DNA of 64,000 bases from Reinekea sp. G2M2-21 (GTDB taxonomy: Bacteria > Pseudomonadota > Gammaproteobacteria > Pseudomonadales > Natronospirillaceae): assembly GCF_015687175.1 (NCBI RefSeq), contig NZ_JADPQG010000002.1:1-64000 (forward strand). Direction: 5' to 3'. Positions 37,265 through 45,339 of the stretch are shown here, one piece after another (positions within the stretch are counted from its first letter, which is position 1; each line of letters begins with the position of its first letter). Under the pieces are notes generated by a model that made no database searches, was not told the origin of the DNA, and saw nothing but the letters and a program-made list of their open reading frames with translations. Both the position numbers and the translations under genes were made by a program.

Positions 37265-37445
37265 CAACCCTGGGCTACTCGCCAGTTGCGAAAAGTCCTC
37301 GAGCCTATTTTACGAATTTAGGTGGCGCCTAGTTAGTGATGTGAGCATGTCTGCTTTGCAGGAAGCCTAATTCATTGCGGGGGTCACCGCCTTGAACTGT
37401 TTGGTTCAAGGTCTTCCGTGACAGCGGTAGTCTGGGGTCTTCCTG
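37265..37445 (+). ncRNA. ssrS: 6S RNA
   Basis: The sequence shares landmark segments with E. coli 6S RNA: GTGGCGC, GTGAGCATG, GAAGCCTA, and the CCTTGAAC...GTTCAAGG hairpin. The ends pair (CCCTGGGCTACT near 37268 with AGTCTGGGG near 37428-37436), giving the closing stem around a large open bubble that mimics an open promoter. The RNA binds sigma-70 RNA polymerase in stationary phase. The length of about 180 nt is typical. fau follows directly. Exact ends are approximate. Confidence 0.9.
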
Positions 37446-37516
37446 TTTCATCTGATCTTTCCTGACCTTTGTTTTTCGTGCACGATACCCTCTGACCCCC
37501 AGAGCAGAACTTTTGT

Positions 37517-38098
37517 ATGACCCAGGCTGGTTCCAAAGTCACCCTCCGTAAACAACTGCGCAACGCCAGGCGAGCGTTATCACCCTATCAACAGCAAACA
37601 GCGGCCGAACAATTGGTAGCGACTCTGCGCCCTGCCCTGTCAAAACAAAAAGTCCGCCGTGTGGCTGCCTATCTCGCGATGGATGGAGAGTTAGACCTGT
37701 TGCCGTTGATGGATTATTGCTGGCATCACCGAATTGAAATCTACCTACCAGTACTTCATAAGCTGAAACCCACCCTATGGTTTGCGCGTTTTGATGAACA
37801 AAGCCTGCTATACCCAAACCGCTTTGGCATTGACGAACCACTGGACGGCGCTCCGGTTCGACCATGGCAGTTAGACATCGTATTACTACCTTTAGTGGGA
37901 TTCGACGCCCAGGGTAATCGGCTAGGTATGGGAGGTGGTTTCTATGACCGCACCTTTGCTCACGCTGCTCGATGGCCAAAACGGCCGAAATTGCTGGGTG
38001 TGGCTCATGAGTGTCAGAAGGTAGATGCTATCCCGCTGGAACGCTGGGATATCCGTTTAGATGCGATTGTTTCAGATCGGCATTTTTATCAAACATAA
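37517..38098 (+). CDS. fau: 5-formyltetrahydrofolate cyclo-ligase
   Basis: A 193-residue enzyme that converts 5-formyl-THF to 5,10-methenyl-THF with ATP. The N-terminal helix KVTLRKQLRNARRALSP and the C-terminal motif LGMGGGFYDRTFAH (about 133-146) are the ATP/folate site of the family. It lies about 70 bp downstream of the 6S RNA, the conserved ssrS-fau arrangement, and is probably transcribed with it. An intrinsic terminator follows. Confidence 0.92.
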   Translation: MTQAGSKVTLRKQLRNARRALSPYQQQTAAEQLVATLRPALSKQKVRRVAAYLAMDGELDLLPLMDYCWHHRIEIYLPVLHKLKPTLWFARFDEQSLLYPNRFGIDEPLDGAPVRPWQLDIVLLPLVGFDAQGNRLGMGGGFYDRTFAHAARWPKRPKLLGVAHECQKVDAIPLERWDIRLDAIVSDRHFYQT

Positions 38099-38139
38099 AC
38101 ATCAAAGGTCGCAATTCTGAACGAGCCAGATGGGAACAA

Positions 38140-38174
38140 CCCAGCGGGGCAACGCACTACCCCGCTGGGTTTTT
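38140..38174 (+). terminator. Intrinsic terminator of fau
   Basis: CCCAGCGGGG at 38140-38149 pairs exactly with CCCCGCTGGG at 38160-38169, followed by five T. It also lies just beyond the stop of the small minus-strand gene at 38179, so it may serve both. Confidence 0.9.
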
Positions 38175-38178
38175 CGAA

Positions 38179-38337
38179 CTATCGCGATTGACTGAAAAGA
38201 ATCCCGGAGGCTTGCATTTCAGCCTGACTCAGGGGCTGTCGACTCTCGCTGCGAGACATACCAGAAAGAGTAATTCCAAGACCCAGAATCAACGCTAACA
38301 TGACGATAATGTCGGGTTTGCTGCGTTTCTTTATCAT
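38179..38337 (-). CDS. Small single-span membrane protein (52 residues)
   Basis: An ORF from the ATG at 38337 to TAG at 38179-38181. It has a basic N-terminus (MIKKRSKPD), one hydrophobic segment IIVMLALILGLGITL (about 10-24), and a polar Ser/Gln-rich tail. That is a plausible inner-membrane anchor peptide. No clear ribosome-binding site precedes it, only AT-rich sequence. It is convergent with fau and shares its terminator. Family unknown. Confidence 0.5.
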   Translation of the reverse strand: MIKKRSKPDIIVMLALILGLGITLSGMSRSESRQPLSQAEMQASGILFSQSR

Positions 38338-38539
38338 TGTTATTTTCGATTTTTAGTTGTTTTATGATGGTGACTACTCCCGAGGGATATTGGCAACCCA
38401 ACGTCACTCGGCGTGTGTAAATTAATTTTGTGGTGTTTTATAGCGTAATTCTGTGATCGAGTTCAAATTTTGTTTGTATTTAAATTCACTAATACATCTT
38501 TCGTTGAGCTGAATCGGAGTTTAGGAGGAAATCAGGCCC

Positions 38540-39001
38540 ATGAGCCCATCAATATGGTTACTTAAGACCGAACCCAATGAATTTTCGATAGACGATCTTA
38601 AAGCCCGAGGTAAAGCGGGTGAGCCTTGGGATGGTATCCGGAACTATCAGGCCCGTAATTTTTTACGGGAAATGCAGAAGGGGGATCTGGCATTTATCTA
38701 TCATTCCGCGTGCGACGTTCCGGCCATTGCCGGACTGGCAGTGGTGCAGAAGTCTGCTTATCCGGATGCGGCTGCGCTGGATTCGTCATCAAAATACTAC
38801 GATGAAAAAAGTACGCCCGACAATATTCGTTGGAGTCGGGTGGACGTCACCTTTAAAACCAAATTCAAACAGCCACTGTCATTAAAACAGATAAAAAGTG
38901 AACCGGTTCTGGCCGATATGAAGCTGGTGAAAAGCTCTCGGCTCAGCGTGTCTCCGGTCACCCAACAGGAATATGAAGTGATCATGGCACTGGTCAATTA
39001 A
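38540..39001 (+). CDS. EVE domain protein
   Basis: A 153-residue single-domain protein. It starts WLLKTEPNEFSIDDL and has WDGIRNYQARNFLREMQKGDLAFIYHS at about 30-57, then GLAVVQKSAYPD and WSRVDVTFKTKF. This is the YTH-related EVE fold that binds modified bases in DNA or RNA. AGGAGG lies upstream. EVE genes often sit near ssrS-fau in gammaproteobacteria, as here. The ligand is unknown. Confidence 0.9.
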   Translation: MSPSIWLLKTEPNEFSIDDLKARGKAGEPWDGIRNYQARNFLREMQKGDLAFIYHSACDVPAIAGLAVVQKSAYPDAAALDSSSKYYDEKSTPDNIRWSRVDVTFKTKFKQPLSLKQIKSEPVLADMKLVKSSRLSVSPVTQQEYEVIMALVN

Positions 39002-39216
39002 CCGTTGACGAAGCCAAATCGTTGACGAATAACCAAGATGCTAAGACGGAAAACACGGCAAATACTTGGCTTAAGGTCACTTGCTATGGCTTAAGAGATC
39101 GACCAGTCGACAGTTTTGCTGACTTCATCACCCGCGTTTGCTCCAAAACCAGTACAATGCTTAACTTAACCTTGTCATAATCTGGCTTCCACCGACGTTG
39201 TTTCGCTAAGGTCTCA

Positions 39217-39708
39217 ATGGATAAAATAAAACCCATTACTTATTCTGCTCAATCGGTCGCTGAGCTAATAGACAAAACGAATTGGGCAAATGACTTTACC
39301 TGGGAAGAGGTGTCGATACTCGGACGGTATTTTACAGCCTACGAAGCGCAACGCGGTCAGGTCATTTTTTACGAGGGCTCCAAAGCCGATTACATGGGCT
39401 TAATCGTGACCGGTAGTATCCGCATCAGTAAAACCGGCAGTGACAATCAGGTAAAGCCCCTAGCGGTGCTGCGCGAATCACAAACCTTTGGAGAACTGTC
39501 ATTGATAGATGGCTCGCCGCGATCAGGCCTAGCCGAGGCACTGGCATCCACCAAGTTCGTGATTACCACAAAGCGCCAGCTGATGCGAATGTCAGAGGAG
39601 GAGCCGCACATCGCGTTCAAAGTACTGTGGAAAATATCTGAAACCATATCCGCGCGATTACGTCATACCAGTTACAAGTTACTGGATATTCCGGGTCCAC
39701 CGATCTGA
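39217..39708 (+). CDS. Cyclic nucleotide-binding domain protein without HTH
   Basis: A 163-residue protein made of one CNB beta-barrel (about 35-150) with the phosphate-binding cassette FGELSLIDGSPRSGLAEAL at about 90-108. The short C-terminal helix is not followed by a winged helix, so this is not a complete Crp/Fnr regulator. The conserved Arg after Pro in the cassette suggests it could bind a cyclic nucleotide. The partner is unknown. AAGGT lies before the ATG. Confidence 0.82.
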   Translation: MDKIKPITYSAQSVAELIDKTNWANDFTWEEVSILGRYFTAYEAQRGQVIFYEGSKADYMGLIVTGSIRISKTGSDNQVKPLAVLRESQTFGELSLIDGSPRSGLAEALASTKFVITTKRQLMRMSEEEPHIAFKVLWKISETISARLRHTSYKLLDIPGPPI

Positions 39709-39729
39709 TCGGCGAACCCGGACTCTCGC

Positions 39730-40188
39730 TTAATTCGACATCGATTCCATCATCATCGCCTGTACTGGCAATTCAACTTCAATATCACCCGCTTGCGCAA
39801 ACGTTAAAATAACCGTATAGCGTTCGCCCTCGACGAAATTCTTCGACAACCCCATAAACATCATGTGAAAGCTGCCCGGCTTGAACAGCACCGAACCGTG
39901 CGCAGGGATGACCACACCGTTTTGCTGATGGATCATCTTCATCACACCATCGACCTGTGTGGTGTTATGCAGTTCCAGCCGTTTGGCGAAATCGCCGCTT
40001 ACCGACAACAACGTATCATCGATATCGCCGTTGTTAGTCACGAGCATGAACCCAGCACTGGGCGCCCCGGGTGCACTGGCTCGCGTCCAACTGTTGGAAA
40101 TGTGAATATCTCCGCTTTCGGTCGCAAAGGCCGGGTGAAATAAGCTAAATAAGCCCACGCATAGCGCGAGCGCTGTTGTACGTAACAT
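39730..40188 (-). CDS. Periplasmic copper chaperone, PCu(A)C family
   Basis: A 152-residue protein with a signal peptide ending PAFA (about residue 22). The copper ligands of the family are visible: His 74 (LELHNT), Met 85 (VMKM), His 108 and Met 110 (FHMMFMGL). Members deliver Cu(I) to the CuA site of cytochrome oxidase or scavenge copper. The neighbouring minus-strand gene at 40294 resembles the copper-associated DUF2946 type. The extra C-terminal Met-rich tail (MMMESM) may also bind copper. Confidence 0.9.
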   Translation of the reverse strand: MLRTTALALCVGLFSLFHPAFATESGDIHISNSWTRASAPGAPSAGFMLVTNNGDIDDTLLSVSGDFAKRLELHNTTQVDGVMKMIHQQNGVVIPAHGSVLFKPGSFHMMFMGLSKNFVEGERYTVILTFAQAGDIEVELPVQAMMMESMSN

Positions 40189-40293
40189 TGGATGCCTCTC
40201 CAGTTAATAATTTTATTGGTTTATTCAGATCGGATGCCTGAACACTGGGTGTACGACACCTCTGTGTCTTTGCTACCCAAGCGTTTACAGACT

Positions 40294-40632
40294 CTAAACC
40301 AGTGGTGGAGATCGAGGTTGATTGGCTGAGGACGGAGAAATAACCAAAACGGACTGATAAGCAACAGACACCAGGCTATTGCCTGGTTGTGCAGTGTTCA
40401 GATCCGAGTTGATTTGATAGGGCAATCCGTACGACAAACAGACACAGGCAGAATCGTTGGTATGCTGAGGGGCACTACCTACCTGTACCCACTTGGCACC
40501 CTGTGTCGAACACAGCCGCAACCAGCCAACATCGCTTTCAGCGACGGCGTTGGCTAGAGGAGTAGCAAAGGTCAGCATCAGCCAACTGAACAGGCTGAGC
40601 CAATACCCTCTAAATCGTAATGACTGCGGCAA
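40294..40632 (-). CDS. DUF2946-like secreted protein
   Basis: A 112-residue ORF starting at TTG 40632, because the following hydrophobic stretch (WLSLFSWLMLTFATPLANA) is then a complete signal peptide. The mature part has RLCSTQGAKWV and a CVC motif (SACVCLSYGLP), resembling DUF2946 proteins, which occur with copper genes. The copper chaperone gene lies downstream on the same strand. The ribosome-binding site is weak. Assignment is moderate. Confidence 0.55.
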   Translation of the reverse strand: MPQSLRFRGYWLSLFSWLMLTFATPLANAVAESDVGWLRLCSTQGAKWVQVGSAPQHTNDSACVCLSYGLPYQINSDLNTAQPGNSLVSVAYQSVLVISPSSANQPRSPPLV

Positions 40633-40680
40633 AGCAGGTGCCCTAGAAAAAACTATCGCGCTAAAGTAGCGGGACAGGTC

Positions 40681-41805
40681 CTAACGGTCAACCAACTTAT
40701 AGACCTTACCTGTGTAACTCAGGGCATAAAGTTCGCCATTAGCGTCTTCGCCAAACCCTGACGGATTCGGCAATGACGGCACTATCAACACATCACCTCC
40801 ATCCGTTGGCAACGCCCATACTCGCCCGGAGACGAAATCCGCAAAAAAGTAGAGCCCCTGCAACGTTGGGAACTCATCTCCACGATAGACATAACCACCG
40901 GTGATGGACTGCCCCTGATCCCGACCATACTCAAATACCGGGGGTATCACAGTGGCATTTTCACTTTGTACGTCCGGCTTAAACGCCTGACTTCCTTCAT
41001 ACCAGCGCCAGCCATAGTTGCCACCTTTAACAATAACGTCCACTTCTTCTACCGCATTTTGCCCAACGTCACCGGCCCATAGTGCCCCGGTTTTTCGGTC
41101 AAAGCTGAAGCGCCATGGGTTACGCAACCCCAATGCCCATATTTCATCTCGTATATCCGAGACCTCGACAAAGGGATTGTCGGCAGGAATGTCACCGGTA
41201 CGGGTGATACGTAACATTTTTCCCAGCAGTGACTGACCGTCCTGAGCTCGATGGTTGGGGTCACCTCCACTGCCACCATCGCCCATGCCTACATACAAAT
41301 AACCATCCGGTCCGAACGTGATCATTCCGCCGTTATGATTCGAGTAATCCTGATTGATTTCCAACAGAATCTTCTCACCACCAAATTGATATTGACCGGA
41401 CGAATCTGATGTCAGTTGAAACTTGGAAATGACTGTCCGTCTTGGCCCGTTTGCGGTGTAGTTCAGATAAAAGTATCCGTTTTCGGCAAAATTAGGATCA
41501 AAGGCTAATCCCAGCAACCCTTGCTCCCCACCGCTTAAAAAGAGGTTGGAGCTGTGTTTACGAACATCGAAAAATTCCCGGCTCTTTTTTACGTCCGGCT
41601 CGGCATCAAAGACCTTAATTGTCCCGCCCTGCTCCACGACGAATAGTTGACTGTCGTCACCCGGCGCATACGTTATCTGCACCGGCTGCTTAAAGTTAAG
41701 CGACTCAAACGCGGGTGTAAATTCAGGAGCGGCCCAACCGCGACTGACCAGCAGTAACAATGAAAGCACTGCAACGCATGGAACAAACTTACCTTGAAAA
41801 GACAT
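40681..41805 (-). CDS. PQQ-dependent sugar (aldose) dehydrogenase-like protein
   Basis: I start at the ATG at 41805 (MSFQGKFV), with AAGGAA 7 bp upstream. The 374-residue periplasmic protein has a signal peptide ending SRGWA and a six-bladed beta-propeller of the soluble glucose/aldose dehydrogenase type: SGGEQGLLGLAFDPNF, NHNGGMITFGPDGYLYVGMGDGGSGGDP (catalytic His region), LGLRNPWRFSFD and YGWRWYEG. Such enzymes oxidise aldoses with PQQ. No PQQ synthesis gene is in the window. Confidence 0.88.
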   Translation of the reverse strand: MSFQGKFVPCVAVLSLLLLVSRGWAAPEFTPAFESLNFKQPVQITYAPGDDSQLFVVEQGGTIKVFDAEPDVKKSREFFDVRKHSSNLFLSGGEQGLLGLAFDPNFAENGYFYLNYTANGPRRTVISKFQLTSDSSGQYQFGGEKILLEINQDYSNHNGGMITFGPDGYLYVGMGDGGSGGDPNHRAQDGQSLLGKMLRITRTGDIPADNPFVEVSDIRDEIWALGLRNPWRFSFDRKTGALWAGDVGQNAVEEVDVIVKGGNYGWRWYEGSQAFKPDVQSENATVIPPVFEYGRDQGQSITGGYVYRGDEFPTLQGLYFFADFVSGRVWALPTDGGDVLIVPSLPNPSGFGEDANGELYALSYTGKVYKLVDR

Positions 41806-42055
41806 AAGGGTATTCCTTTTGTACCTGTCAACAGCAACTGAGTATAATGGCACTTTCGATTAATGCACAACGCCACGCGAGGATCTACGGCACGGCCGTT
41901 GAAACAGATTATGACTAAGCACAACGAAACAAGGTTGTAGGCCAGGGAGACTTTGAAGGCGGCATTGTAATTGACACTTTCCTTTTCCGCTGATTGAAGT
42001 TGGTCACATTCGAGTCTTCCGCAACAAAATATTTACTGAATGAAAGGTAGGAACC

Positions 42056-42499
42056 ATGAAAATTTGGGTTGACGCAGATGCATGTCCGGTAGCGATACGA
42101 GACATCATTATTCGAGCGGCACTGCGCAAGCAGCTCACAACGACATTCATCGCCAACCACAGTTTAAACCTGCCCAAGTCACCTTACCTTTCAATGGTCC
42201 AAGTCGCTCAAGGTTTCGATGTTGCGGACAATGAAATCGTTAACCGAGCACAGGAAGGCGATTTGGTTATTACGCAGGACATTCCGTTAGCTGCAGAAGT
42301 CATTGCTAAAAACTGCTTGGCCATGAATCCTCGGGGAGAGCGTTGGACGAAAGAGAACATTGGCCAGCGACTGAATATGCGCGATTTTATGGAAACCCTG
42401 AGATCCTCCGGCATTCAGTCGGGAGGACCTGCAACCTTAAACCAACGCGATAAGATGACATTCGCAAATTCACTCGACAAAATTCTAGGGCAACTCTGA
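42056..42499 (+). CDS. yaiI: UPF0178 (YaiI/YqxD) family protein
   Basis: A 147-residue protein starting [17 protein letters not shown], the family signature, with [22 protein letters not shown] in the second half. The fold resembles PIN-like nucleases, with the Asp residues at the N-terminus as possible metal ligands; no activity is established. GGTAGGAA lies upstream. The last 15 bases, including the stop codon, are repeated exactly 266 bp downstream. Confidence 0.9.
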   Translation: MKIWVDADACPVAIRDIIIRAALRKQLTTTFIANHSLNLPKSPYLSMVQVAQGFDVADNEIVNRAQEGDLVITQDIPLAAEVIAKNCLAMNPRGERWTKENIGQRLNMRDFMETLRSSGIQSGGPATLNQRDKMTFANSLDKILGQL

Positions 42500-42765
42500 T
42501 TAATACGAATCACCTCAGTCCTATCAGATCGAAGGATGAGCGAGGCGTGTGTTGCAGGGAATGGCGAGTCCTTTTCAAAACACACAACAAAGCTCAGTCA
42601 TCGATCTGAAGGACCCGGAGGGCGGGGCTGAAATGGCAAATTTCGTTGTTAAGTCCTTTGCCAAGATAATGAATATTGCCTGCAGAACTTGCCTCGAATT
42701 TTGCGCATTTCTTCACCCGCTGAGGTAGATAGCAATTATTCAGAGTTGCCCTAGGGCAACTCTGA
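42485..42765. repeat. Direct repeat and palindrome of an IS-end-like sequence
   Basis: The 15-mer CTAGGGCAACTCTGA occurs at 42485-42499 (the end of yaiI) and at 42751-42765. The second copy is the right half of a perfect 24-bp palindrome at 42741-42764, made of CAGAGTTGCCCT and its reverse complement. The left half also occurs at 12511-12523. The 250 bp between the copies contain no gene. It could be a collapsed transposon with abutting ends. Confidence 0.6.
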
Positions 42766-42808
42766 CCCAGCTTCGAAAAAAAATAAATAATTAAAATTCA
42801 AAATACGG

Positions 42809-42836
42809 TTGACATAATTTTTCAGGCGCATAAACT
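42809..42836 (+). promoter_or_regulatory. Sigma-70 promoter of the rtcB leader RNA
   Basis: A perfect -35 TTGACA at 42809-42814 is followed after 16 bp by TAAACT at 42831-42836. Upstream is an A/T-rich tract (42776-42808) that could act as an UP element. Transcription would begin near 42843. The sigma-54 promoter known before rtcBA in enterobacteria is not seen. Confidence 0.7.
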
Positions 42837-42842
42837 GCCGCG

Positions 42843-43018
42843 CAAAGATTAACCACCTATCAACATCGATAGGTACACACAGGAGTTCTCAACATATGTT
42901 TTATTCACAGACCACATTGAACTGAATCGCCTTTTGAGAACTTATCACTCGGAAGGCAAACCATACGCCTTTCGAGTTAGGAAAAACCCTAGCCGAGAAA
43001 TCTGTTAGGGTTTTTTTA
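42843..43018 (+). ncRNA. Structured leader or small RNA upstream of rtcB
   Basis: Four helices follow one another: ACCTATC/GATAGGT (42855-42874), AGTTCTCAA/TTGAGAACT (42884-42942), ACTCGGAAGGC/GCCTTTCGAGT with one G-U pair (42947-42977), and the terminator AAAACCCTA/TAGGGTTTT (42983-43014) with a T-run. Inside the second helix is a 9-codon ORF (ATG 42896, TGA 42923) with AGGAG upstream. It could be an independent RNA of about 175 nt (like the Y RNAs found near some rtcB genes) or an attenuator. I do not recognise an Rfam family. Confidence 0.6.
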
Positions 43019-43061
43019 TACCTAAAAAACCAGACTTCAAACTCGATTGGCAAATGATTAA

Positions 43062-43078
43062 TGACATTTTAAATGTCA
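43062..43078 (+). promoter_or_regulatory. 17-bp palindrome next to the rtcB ribosome-binding site
   Basis: TGACATTT and AAATGTCA flank one T. The palindrome ends 2 bp before the AGGA ribosome-binding site of rtcB. It may be an operator or a hairpin that limits translation. Confidence 0.4.
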
Positions 43079-43089
43079 CAGGATTTTTT

Positions 43090-44298
43090 ATGCCAATTAA
43101 AATAGAACTTAATAAGAATGAGCCGAATGGTTTCAAACCGGTGAAAATTTTCACCCGGGACATAGACCATGGTGCGATGACGCAGCTGAAAAATATAGCT
43201 CAGCTGCCGATCATACATTCGCATATTGCGGCCATGCCGGATGTACATCGCGGCATCGGTGCAACGGTCGGCGCCGTAATCCCAACGAAGAACGCCATCA
43301 TCCCTGCCGCCGTCGGTGTCGATATTGGTTGCGGCATGATGGCTGTATGTTTGTCTTTAACATCGGCACAGTTGCCCGACCAATTAAAGACTCTGCGCTT
43401 GGCGATTGAAAGGGCGATTCCCGTCGGTCAACGTGCACATAAAACGGTGTCGATTCGTGAATCGGTGTGCAAGCGCTTGCAGCCGCAAGTAGACACTTTG
43501 TTTGCAAAGCACCCGGCACTACTGAAAATGATGAAGCATCCGCAAACGCTTTGGGCCAAGCAGATGGCAACATTGGGCAGCGGCAATCATTTCATCGAGT
43601 TGTGTATCGATGAACAAAAGCAAGTTTGGGTCATGTTGCACAGTGGCAGTCGTGGTCTTGGTAATGCGATTGGTCGACACTTTATCGCCTTAGCTAAAAA
43701 AGACATGCATCGCCATCTGCACAATTTGCCGGATCGTGATCTGGCGTACTTTAGTGAAGGAAGTGATGGTTATTTGGATTACTGGGCAGCGCTTAATTTC
43801 GCACAGGAATATGCCCGCTTAAACCGTGAGGAAATGATGAAGTTGACGCTCCGGGCAATGGCGCCTTTTTTGCCAGAGTTCAGCATTCAACAACACGCCA
43901 TCAATTGCCATCACAACTATGTCAGTCTTGAGCATCACTTTGGTGCCGATGTTCTGGTTACGCGTAAAGGCGCAATCAATGCAGAAAAGGATCGACTCGG
44001 CATTATACCCGGCAGTATGGGTGCAAAATCTTTTATCGTTCGCGGTAAGGGTGAAGCAGAGTCTTTCTGCTCCTGTTCACACGGAGCTGGGCGGGTAATG
44101 AGCCGAACGTCGGCCAGACAAGTCTTTCGTCGCGCCGATCTGGAAGCACAAACTAAAGGGGTTGAGTGCCGTAAAGATACAGGCGTCATTGATGAAATTC
44201 CGGCGGCTTATAAGGACATTGATCAGGTGATGGCCAACCAGACTGACCTGGTTGACATCGTGCACACACTGAAACAAGTGATGTGTATTAAAGGATAA
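43090..44298 (+). CDS. rtcB: RNA-splicing ligase RtcB
   Basis: Start at the ATG at 43090 (MPIKIELNKN), which has AGGA 6 bp upstream; an ATG at 43054 precedes the palindrome and is less likely. The 402-residue enzyme joins 2',3'-cyclic phosphate (or 3'-phosphate) to 5'-OH RNA ends with GTP and manganese. Visible: MPDVHRGIGATVG, the metal-binding Cys 81 in VGVDIGCGM, GSGNHFIEL, LHSGSRGLGN, HNYV, and SHGAGR near residue 330 with the guanylylated His. No rtcA or rtcR is present. Two genes follow on the same strand. Confidence 0.95.
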   Translation: MPIKIELNKNEPNGFKPVKIFTRDIDHGAMTQLKNIAQLPIIHSHIAAMPDVHRGIGATVGAVIPTKNAIIPAAVGVDIGCGMMAVCLSLTSAQLPDQLKTLRLAIERAIPVGQRAHKTVSIRESVCKRLQPQVDTLFAKHPALLKMMKHPQTLWAKQMATLGSGNHFIELCIDEQKQVWVMLHSGSRGLGNAIGRHFIALAKKDMHRHLHNLPDRDLAYFSEGSDGYLDYWAALNFAQEYARLNREEMMKLTLRAMAPFLPEFSIQQHAINCHHNYVSLEHHFGADVLVTRKGAINAEKDRLGIIPGSMGAKSFIVRGKGEAESFCSCSHGAGRVMSRTSARQVFRRADLEAQTKGVECRKDTGVIDEIPAAYKDIDQVMANQTDLVDIVHTLKQVMCIKG

Positions 44299-44304
44299 GG
44301 ATGA

Positions 44305-45255
44305 GTGAATATGGAACAGGAACAATTAGCCGACATACTGGCCTGCCTGGATCAGAAAAAATGGATTGTTAACTTCTATGAAGATTGCTATGCCGTTTTT
44401 GTGCTGCATCACTGGTTGATGAATCGCGGCGGCACAGTACCGGTGCGGAGCATTAAAACATCACCATTGGCGAAACTACTGAGTAAGCCGATACTGAAAC
44501 AGCTAACGGCTAAGGCTCAGGACATTTCAACGGATATGTTGGAGCAAGTTTGGTCGACTCAATGCGAACCCCTGGTCATCACCTTAGGGAAATGGGGACA
44601 AGGACGAAACGGGTATGGTTTTTCAGACCAGACCTCGCGGCCGGGAACGAACCTCGTCCTGCAGGTTAACCTGAGCAACCAATGGAATCGTTCACTACAA
44701 CGTGCGTTATCGATGGATGCCAATGAATGTTTTGATTGTGGCCACCCGATCAACACCGAACGCGCCTGCACATTGGGATGGGTTCGGCTGGACTTGGATT
44801 TCACGACTAATGAGGTCTTGATTGAAGAAGTACAGTCCGATTTCGTCCGCTGGATTAAGACGCTGCATGGACGTGCGGAACAGGCATGGAAAGAGCGGGA
44901 GGCTCAATTCAGATACCGGGGCCGATTATTCAACACGGCTTCGGTACGAGATGGCTTGCGGGGTTTTAACTCGATGGTATTTGCTCAGTGGCAAGAAGCG
45001 CTGCTTTGGACGGCGCTGTGGTTCTGTAAAAAAGAATTAGGTATGGAAAATATTTTTTATCATACCTATGAGACGGGTGCGATGTTGAAATCAATTGGCT
45101 TCCGCAAGCCACCCAAGTCACTCTACAGTAGCTTGCCTAAGAAATTTTGTTTCGAACTGACGGAAACGATCCCGCGGTTTTTAGCCAGCGATCGTCGAGC
45201 AAAACGTCGATTGAAAGCTCACAAAGAAGTCGCTTTCTATAAATGGGTTGCGTAG
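44305..45255 (+). CDS. RtcB-linked protein of unknown function with EEVQSD motif
   Basis: A 316-residue protein beginning 6 bp after the rtcB stop (GTG 44305, or ATG 44311 with TAAGG upstream). I do not recognise a named family. Residues about 145-165 have FDCGHPIN, then GWVRLDLDF and LIEEVQSDFVRW at about 165-185. A WQEALLWTALWFCKKELGMENIFYHTYETG stretch lies near 235-265 in two parts. EEVQSD followed by a helix and a W/TTG-like strand recalls a domain of large phage polyvalent proteins; this is from memory. The C-terminus is basic. Tight linkage suggests work on RNA ends or on RtcB itself. Confidence 0.65.
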   Translation: MNMEQEQLADILACLDQKKWIVNFYEDCYAVFVLHHWLMNRGGTVPVRSIKTSPLAKLLSKPILKQLTAKAQDISTDMLEQVWSTQCEPLVITLGKWGQGRNGYGFSDQTSRPGTNLVLQVNLSNQWNRSLQRALSMDANECFDCGHPINTERACTLGWVRLDLDFTTNEVLIEEVQSDFVRWIKTLHGRAEQAWKEREAQFRYRGRLFNTASVRDGLRGFNSMVFAQWQEALLWTALWFCKKELGMENIFYHTYETGAMLKSIGFRKPPKSLYSSLPKKFCFELTETIPRFLASDRRAKRRLKAHKEVAFYKWVA

Positions 45256-45339
45256 CCCGCCACAATTAACACGAAGAACGACCCCGGAGCCTGTCAGTCG
45301 TCTCTCGAAATTTACACCAGGCAAAAGAAGAGAAAAATC

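Noticed and set aside
42500-43089. Sigma-54 promoter for rtcB
   Set aside because: No TGGCAC-N5-TTGCW type sequence was found; the only good promoter is sigma-70-like.
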